A stretch of DNA of 30,334 bases from an uncultured Eubacteriales bacterium (GTDB lineage Bacteria > Bacillota > Clostridia > Christensenellales > UBA1242). The notes beneath the pieces are model-generated. The model had not been told where the DNA came from. It did no database searches and saw only the letters and a list, made by a program, of their open reading frames with translations. Below, one piece after another: positions 26,035 to 30,334 of this stretch (position 1 is the stretch's first letter; each line of letters opens with the position of its first letter). Location: assembly GCA_948607205.1 (NCBI GenBank), contig CAPERS010000014.1, positions 1 through 30,334 of the forward strand. Reading direction: 5' to 3'. Position numbers and translations under genes: made by a program.

Positions 26035-26868
26035 ATGGGAGAAGATAAAAACAAAAATTTTGTCGTTGTCAACTATGATAATGGCATAACTCTAATTAAG
26101 AGAAGAAGAACAGACCCGAAAGCGGGAATGCCAACAGGTCGTAGCAAACACTGAAATAGCAGAGTAAGAAATGTTGAAACACCATACATTACTACAAAAC
26201 AATACGAAAGCACACTTTATAGGATTGAGCAAAAACTAATCAATGTTGATTTAGTCAATCACGACTACAAAGTGTTAATGCTACCAACAGATACCGAAAT
26301 GGACTATTTCGATTTTCAAGCAGAGGTTAAAAAGTTTATAGCGAGTTTTCGTTATGAATATAAAGATGTGGAATATATCAATGCGATTGAATGTTATGAA
26401 ACTGGCTTCAATCGTTATCATTCACATTTACTAGTTATATTTAAAGGTAAAGCCCCTGTTTTGAGCCTCAACTGGTTGAAAGACCATTGGAAATTCGGTA
26501 AGATTACAATTCGTAATGTCAGAGAATTTGAAGAGAGCGACCCAATTAGATATTTTACTAAGTTCAAAGACAACAATCTACAACTTGATAAAAAAGAGTT
26601 GACCAAATTTCCACAATTTGCCAAGTTTATTTCAACTAGCAGAAATCTGCCAATGGCAAATGTAGTGTCCGCAGAATATGTGGACTACAAAACTGCTGTC
26701 AACACCTCTAACACTCTTTTACAACAGAAAAGTGCTAAGATAAATAGACGAACACATATGTTTGAAAATAATGTTTACTTTGATGGTGCAACAGTCTATA
26801 ATGTTGACAACACTAAATCACTTGGTTATGAGGACGACACCATTTATGGTGGCGAAGAAGTCTTCTAA
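26035..26868 (+). pseudogene. Rolling-circle Rep (HUH endonuclease) gene with an in-frame TGA at codon 40
   Basis: ATG 26035 follows AGAAGGAGAAG. The frame reads MGEDKNKNFVVVNYDNGI ... MPTGRSKH, then TGA (26152-26154), then NSRVRNVETPYITTKQYEST and on to TAA at 26868. The total is 277 residues if TGA is read. HUH features are present: motif 1-like strand YKVLMLPTDTE, metal-binding HSH (His129, His131 in YHSHLLVIFKG), and catalytic Tyr173 in RYFTKFK (Y..K..K). Such proteins nick the replication origin and start rolling-circle replication of the excised circle. Internal starts lack a ribosome binding site; the ATG at 26272 would remove the motif 1 strand. It is either silenced by one nonsense codon or expressed by UGA readthrough. 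Confidence 0.72.
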
Positions 26869-26908
26869 GAATGAGGCAAGTTTAATCGACTTGTCTTTTT
26901 TCAAAACC

Positions 26909-27640
26909 TTACCCTATATATGCTCTGATAAATTTATCAAACTTTTCATACCATTGTTTATCTTTCTTTTCTTCGTTGAACATATCTAAAACTTGAAAAA
27001 AGATATCTGCATCAATTAGGTCTCTAATGATTACATTTATATCTATCGCTTTGTTATGTGCTGATAATCCCTCAACTTGTCCAAGAAAAGATATTGTTTG
27101 AAGAGTATATTGAAACTTATCTTTTATATTGAGAAGTTGCTCTTCATAAGATGTTTTATAAGTCTTTAACTTTTCGAAAGCAACTTCTTCTTTTGATAAA
27201 TTAATAAAATCTACATTACTTAAATAACTTGACACACCAAATCTTTGAGCAGAAAATTCGCTGTAAATATTAAATGTTATATATAATTTATTTCCTCTGA
27301 TTTGTGTGTCGTTTGGCAAATCCCCAAATACTGCTAGCGAAAAATAAGCCAAATCAACGGCATGTTGAAACTCGTGATATGCTGTTTTAATAAATAACTG
27401 CTGTTCCAAGTCGTCATAAATCAAAATATATGACGGATGATTTTCATGTGGCAAAATGTAAGTCCCACGAAGAAGAGCCTTATCATTACTTAAAGTCCCC
27501 AACTTTTCTTCAAATAATTCATTTATTTCTTCTGCACGCTTTGCCACATCTTCAACAAATTCAACTTGACACTTTTGATTAAAAGCCTTTAATAAAATTC
27601 CTTCAATATTGTTTTTTATTGACAAATGCACTTTATCCAT
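26909..27640 (-). CDS. HExxH zinc metallopeptidase-like protein of element A
   Basis: This 243-residue soluble protein has a zinc-peptidase motif AYHEFQHAVD (His89, Glu90, His93). A likely third ligand is Glu128 in NIYSEFSAQRFG, 35 residues on, a gluzincin-like layout also seen in M78/ImmA-type peptidases. A helical C-terminus follows (LIDADIFFQVLDMFNEEK). It is convergent with the Rep gene and lies just inside the right attachment site. In ICEBs1 an ImmA peptidase cleaves the ImmR repressor to induce the element. A similar anti-repressor role here is possible, but it is not next to the repressor, so it may be cargo. It starts at ATG with a weak CGAGG site. Confidence 0.65.
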   Translation of the reverse strand: MDKVHLSIKNNIEGILLKAFNQKCQVEFVEDVAKRAEEINELFEEKLGTLSNDKALLRGTYILPHENHPSYILIYDDLEQQLFIKTAYHEFQHAVDLAYFSLAVFGDLPNDTQIRGNKLYITFNIYSEFSAQRFGVSSYLSNVDFINLSKEEVAFEKLKTYKTSYEEQLLNIKDKFQYTLQTISFLGQVEGLSAHNKAIDINVIIRDLIDADIFFQVLDMFNEEKKDKQWYEKFDKFIRAYIG

Positions 27641-27695
27641 TTATAAAACCTCGTATTATTTAACTTTCGCAAAAACATAATATTTTAAAGATTTT

Positions 27696-27739
27696 TGGTG
27701 CCCCCAAGAAGACTCGAACTCCTACACCAAGTTCCGAAG
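27696..27739 (-). other. Second tRNA-Arg(UCG) 3' half, junction of elements A and B
   Basis: The minus strand reads the same anticodon loop CTTCGGA, stem half ACTTG, a 4-base variable region, T-stem AGGAG/CTTCT around loop TTCGAGT, acceptor strand TGGGGGC, discriminator A and CCA. Outside the core it differs from the fragment at 21014, so it is not a simple duplication: it came in on an element. The acceptor half could still pair with GCTCCCG, the partner of the first fragment, using two G-U pairs. The core at 27731-27742 is identical to that at 21049-21060. Confidence 0.82.
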
Positions 27740-27742
27740 ATA

Positions 27743-28021
27743 AGCTATCATTATTAAGCACCTTTTGTACATAAATCTAGCTTGTGTAGATTTTATAATT
27801 TTTGAATTGATTTGCGTAAACTTTGTAAGTTTTAATAAAATTTATAAACACAATCAAGTTTTGCAAAATCAAGCAAAATATTTTTATAATTATTTTTATA
27901 GACTTTTGCTTATCATGATTCATTTTAATTAGTTAACGACGAAAAGTCAAGTTTTTAAAAGGAAATAAAATGACCTTTACTGTTTATTATAACGGCTAAA
28001 TTTAGTAGATAAGGAGTAAAT
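27743..28021. other. Left-end noncoding region of element B
   Basis: This is the counterpart of 21061-21318. It is AT-rich with imperfect repeats (CCTTTTGTA, AACTTTGTAAGTTTT) that may be integrase arm sites. A 9-codon ORF (MTFTVYYNG, from 27970) follows AAAAGGAAA, but it is too short to call a gene. Confidence 0.4.
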
Positions 28022-28159
28022 ATGTTCAACAGCAATTTTGAAATTAGTAAATTATTAGCACCTAAAACAAAAGAAGAAATACTCTCACAACTTGCATTTG
28101 ATATTAAAGAAATACAACAATTGTTTGATGAGTTAGGGATTAAAGGCACATTCATTTGA
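28022..28159 (+). CDS. Small element B protein (45 residues)
   Basis: ATG 28022 follows AAGGAG at good spacing. The product begins MFNSNFEISKLLAPKTKEE and is predicted to be mostly helical (FDIKEIQQLFDELGIKG). It stops at TGA 28157-28159. If that TGA were read, 3 more residues would follow before TAA 28169-28171, which abuts the next Shine-Dalgarno. It occupies the slot of the 59-residue protein of element A. The function is unknown. Confidence 0.5.
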   Translation: MFNSNFEISKLLAPKTKEEILSQLAFDIKEIQQLFDELGIKGTFI

Positions 28160-28188
28160 AAAATTGATTAAAAGGAGGAGAAGTTGAT

Positions 28189-28350
28189 ATGCGTTTTGAA
28201 GTTGATAATTTAGGCTATCCATTATTAAAAAATATAGAGACTGAAGTTTGCAATTGTGTGATTAAGTTTATAGAAAGCATAATTGAAATAGTGGATAAAA
28301 ACGAACAGAATAAAATACTGAATGAATTAAAAGCTAAACTGAAAAAATAA
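28189..28350 (+). CDS. Small element B protein (53 residues)
   Basis: ATG 28189 follows AAAGGAGGAG, one of the best ribosome binding sites in the window. The 53-residue product starts MRFEVDNLGYPLLKNIETEV and ends in a charged helix (NKILNELKAKLKK) before TAA. It is cotranscribed with the 45-residue ORF. No family is recognised. Confidence 0.6.
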   Translation: MRFEVDNLGYPLLKNIETEVCNCVIKFIESIIEIVDKNEQNKILNELKAKLKK

Positions 28351-28380
28351 AATGAAGTCTTAAATAACTTCATTTTTTTA
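28350..28380. terminator. Bidirectional terminator between small ORFs and repressor B
   Basis: AATGAAGT (28351-28358) pairs with ACTTCATT (28367-28374), followed by T. The left arm overlaps the stop region of the repressor gene coming from the right. Confidence 0.75.
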
Positions 28381-28672
28381 TTAGTGTTAAAATTGCCTCT
28401 TTCTTTTCTTGTCCTATGTTTCTAAACTCTTCTATAAGTTGCATATCTTCTTTGAATTCGTGAATGTTATGATAGAAAAATTCTTCTTCAGTCATGCCAC
28501 AAGCCTCTATAATTTTTAACATAACTTCCATACTTGGCAAAAAATCCTTTTTGCTTTCAAGTCTATTGATATAGCCGTCATGCATTTCTATTTTTTGGGA
28601 TAATGCTCTTGCAGATAAATTTGCTTTTTCTCTAGCAATTCCAATTCGTGTAATAATATCAATGTTATTCAT
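28370..28672 (-). CDS. XRE-family repressor of element B
   Basis: This 100-residue paralogue of the element A repressor aligns along its whole length: DIITRI, KANLSARALS, INRLESKK, FLPSMEVMLKII, EEFF. The start is ATG 28672 behind GAGGTG; an in-frame ATG 4 codons upstream lacks a ribosome binding site. The turn and recognition helix differ (MHDGYINRL against MNEWYISRL), matching the different palindrome next to it. It ends in TGA at the position where its paralogue has TAA, which shows TGA acting as a stop. Confidence 0.87.
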   Translation of the reverse strand: MNNIDIITRIGIAREKANLSARALSQKIEMHDGYINRLESKKDFLPSMEVMLKIIEACGMTEEEFFYHNIHEFKEDMQLIEEFRNIGQEKKEAILTLIKK

Positions 28673-28758
28673 TACGCACCTCACAATTTAATCAATTAAA
28701 TTATAAAGGCGAAATATACGGCAGGCAATAGTGCTGCATGCTGTAATGTAAATAATAT

Positions 28759-28808
28759 ATAGTATTATATACTATTTTATTGATTTTTATCGCATTATAT
28801 GTTATAAT
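28759..28808 (+). promoter_or_regulatory. Operator and promoter of the element B lipoprotein gene
   Basis: ATAGTAT and ATACTAT (28759-28775) form a palindrome around TAT, directly followed by TTGATT (28780-28785), a 17-base spacer and TATAAT (28803-28808). It has the same layout as element A but a different palindrome. Confidence 0.7.
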
Positions 28809-28831
28809 AACTCCATACAAGGAGTTATTTT

Positions 28832-30334
28832 ATGAAAAAGGTTAAGTCATTATTTGTTTTAGTATTAACGCTGATATGTGGAGCATGCATATTTTCAGCA
28901 TGCGGCAAGATTTCTTATAAAATCAATTTTATCGTTGATAATGGAATCTATGCTCAAATTGACACAAGCGGAAATGAAACAATCCAAATGCCTAACAACC
29001 CAACAAAAGAAGGCTACACATTTGACGGCTGGTATTGGGATGAAAATACTTGGACAAGACCTTTCACCGCAAATTCATTATTAAACGAGCCTCTTTCTAG
29101 TGATATGCGAGTTTACGCAAAGTTCGATTTAATAATTACTCATTATCATTCACTAACAAAACAAAATAGAAAAGAGCCAACTTGTACAGAACAAGGTCAT
29201 GAAGAATATTGGACTTGCGAATGCGGAAAAATATTTTCTGAAAATAACGAGAACAGCGAAATCAACTCAATCCCATATTTAGATGTAATTGCACATAACT
29301 TATCTCAATGGCATGAAACACAAGCCCCTACCTACACAACAACGGGCGAAGAAAAACGAGAATGTTTAAATTGTGATTATTTTGAAACCAGAGAAGTCCC
29401 AATGCTTATTGCAGACATAATCGCACCAACGCAAATTACTATTGAAAATGGAATTTTAAAATGGAATGGCAATTCGCCTTTTGGGTATAGTGTTGTTGTT
29501 AATAATCAAACATATCAAACAATTGAAAATGAATTTACAACAGACTTTTATTCTAATGATTATAATTTGGCAAAAGTAGCCACTATAGACAAGGATGGAA
29601 ATATTGGTGAATACAAGGAATTTAACAATTTTATTGTTAATGAGGAAATATCGAATTTACACTTTGTTGAATCAAACAATCAAGTTACATTTACTTGGAA
29701 TGCACCAACAAACCTTTATAACTTCGTGTTTGAACTCAACGGAAAACAAACAACAATACCAAAAACTCAAACACAATATACAATCAATAGAAACCAATTA
29801 AAAGCTGGAGATGAAATCAATGTGTTTGTGACAGGACTTGAAAGTGCAGATTTCTATGCTTCAAAAAAGGTTGGATTTACTTTGCAACAACTTGATTCTC
29901 CAAAAGTCATAATCGACAAACTAGACTTGACTTGGAGAAATATTGATAACGCAAACAACTATATTTTATCGTATGCAAGCACAAAAGAAACTTTACAAAA
30001 CTGTAAATATTCATTTGATGGAAAAAACGCAGGAGAATATTCAGTTGAAATTACTGCTTTTGCAGAGCAAGACTTTTTATCTAGCGAAACAATAACTTTT
30101 AATTTTAACAAATTAATTATGCCAAATATTTCTATCGATAACGGACTAGTATCTTGGGATGCTATCGCAGGTCAAGTAAGATATAGCATTTTAAAAGACA
30201 ACAAAACAACAACTTTTGCAGGAAATAGTTATCAGCTTCAAGAAGATAATAGCAAAGAATTTGAAATTTTATTGTTTGCAGAAACAATAAGGGAAGATAT
30301 AATGCAATCTGATTATGCATTAATCAAAAATTTT
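28832..30334 (+). CDS. Repressor-controlled modular lipoprotein of element B, 3'-truncated by window edge
   Basis: ATG 28832 follows ACAAGGAG, and the frame stays open to the window end (501 codons). A lipoprotein signal is present (MKKVKSLFVLVLTLI, then IFSAC, Cys24). An InlB/Flg_new-type repeat follows at about 30-93 (NNPTKEGYTFDGWYW, then MRVYAKF). Next is a Cys-pair domain at about 98-190 (EPTCTEQGHEEYWTCECGK, then KRECLNCDYFETREVP) like those in Bacillota surface proteins, possibly zinc-binding. Fibronectin-III-like strands follow from about 195 (ITIENGILKWNG, VTFTWNAP, LDLTWRN, GLVSWDA). It is likely a surface adhesin. It holds the same position relative to its repressor as the element A lipoprotein, though the mature proteins are unrelated. 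Confidence 0.85.
   Translation, partial: MKKVKSLFVLVLTLICGACIFSACGKISYKINFIVDNGIYAQIDTSGNETIQMPNNPTKEGYTFDGWYWDENTWTRPFTANSLLNEPLSSDMRVYAKFDLIITHYHSLTKQNRKEPTCTEQGHEEYWTCECGKIFSENNENSEINSIPYLDVIAHNLSQWHETQAPTYTTTGEEKRECLNCDYFETREVPMLIADIIAPTQITIENGILKWNGNSPFGYSVVVNNQTYQTIENEFTTDFYSNDYNLAKVATIDKDGNIGEYKEFNNFIVNEEISNLHFVESNNQVTFTWNAPTNLYNFVFELNGKQTTIPKTQTQYTINRNQLKAGDEINVFVTGLESADFYASKKVGFTLQQLDSPKVIIDKLDLTWRNIDNANNYILSYASTKETLQNCKYSFDGKNAGEYSVEITAFAEQDFLSSETITFNFNKLIMPNISIDNGLVSWDAIAGQVRYSILKDNKTTTFAGNSYQLQEDNSKEFEILLFAETIREDIMQSDYALIKNF

Noticed and set aside
21014..27739. Complete tRNA genes at the two tRNA-like sites
   Set aside because: No D-arm, 5' acceptor strand or matching 5' anticodon stem precedes either fragment.
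21993..30334. Genome-wide reassignment of UGA to Trp
   Set aside because: Long genes, including the 3540-residue one, use only TGG for Trp without a TGA interruption, and TGA ends the element B repressor exactly where its paralogue has TAA. Any UGA reading would have to be limited to particular genes or conditions.

Overview
The window is AT-rich and looks like an uncultured low-GC Bacillota, probably a gut Clostridia-type lineage. The evidence is Gram-positive Shine-Dalgarno sites, Tn916-type recombination genes, clostridial small membrane proteins, and very large surface proteins built from beta-sandwich repeats, cadherin-like domains, a cohesin-like domain and a dockerin. Most intact genes end in TAA or TAG. 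TGA also appears to act as a stop, for example in the repressor gene ending at 28370, whose paralogue ends at the aligned position with TAA.

Region 1 (1-4266) is ordinary chromosome: the C-terminus of a membrane transporter, a small membrane protein, a DUF6879-like protein, an MscS-family channel, a lone radical SAM protein, and a small cupin gene broken by two frameshifts that both lie near homopolymer runs. Region 2 (4279-18720) is a three-gene minus-strand surface locus. It encodes a cohesin-like/cadherin-like membrane-anchored protein, a coiled-coil membrane protein, and a 3540-residue repeat protein with a C-terminal dockerin and a membrane anchor. The cohesin-like domain upstream and the dockerin downstream suggest that the products assemble on the cell surface. 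Region 3 (18922-21013) holds an alpha/beta hydrolase, a class-I glutamine amidotransferase-like (peptidase C26) protein, and a GNAT acetyltransferase interrupted by TAA.

Region 4 (21014 to the end) is the accessory part. Two fragments, each the 3' half of a tRNA-Arg(UCG) gene with an encoded CCA, lie at 21014-21057 and 27696-27739. They share a 12-bp core (GTTCCGAAGATA) 6682 bp apart. I read this as two related integrative elements in tandem in the anticodon loop of one tRNA gene. Element A (about 6.7 kb) is complete. It has arm-type repeats, a small ORF, an XRE repressor, a repressor-controlled lipoprotein, a small Cys-pair protein, a stand-alone FtsK-gamma-like protein, an excisionase, a tyrosine integrase, a rolling-circle (HUH) Rep and an HExxH metallopeptidase. 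Element B starts at 27696 with the same order (att, small ORFs, paralogous repressor, repressor-controlled lipoprotein) and runs off the window. The repressors are clear paralogues but sit beside different palindromes, as expected for heteroimmune elements.

The oddest signal is that the excisionase and Rep genes of element A each carry one in-frame TGA in an otherwise intact reading frame, while the integrase between them uses only TGG for Trp. Either two excision/replication functions were lost by nonsense mutation, or UGA is read through in these genes.
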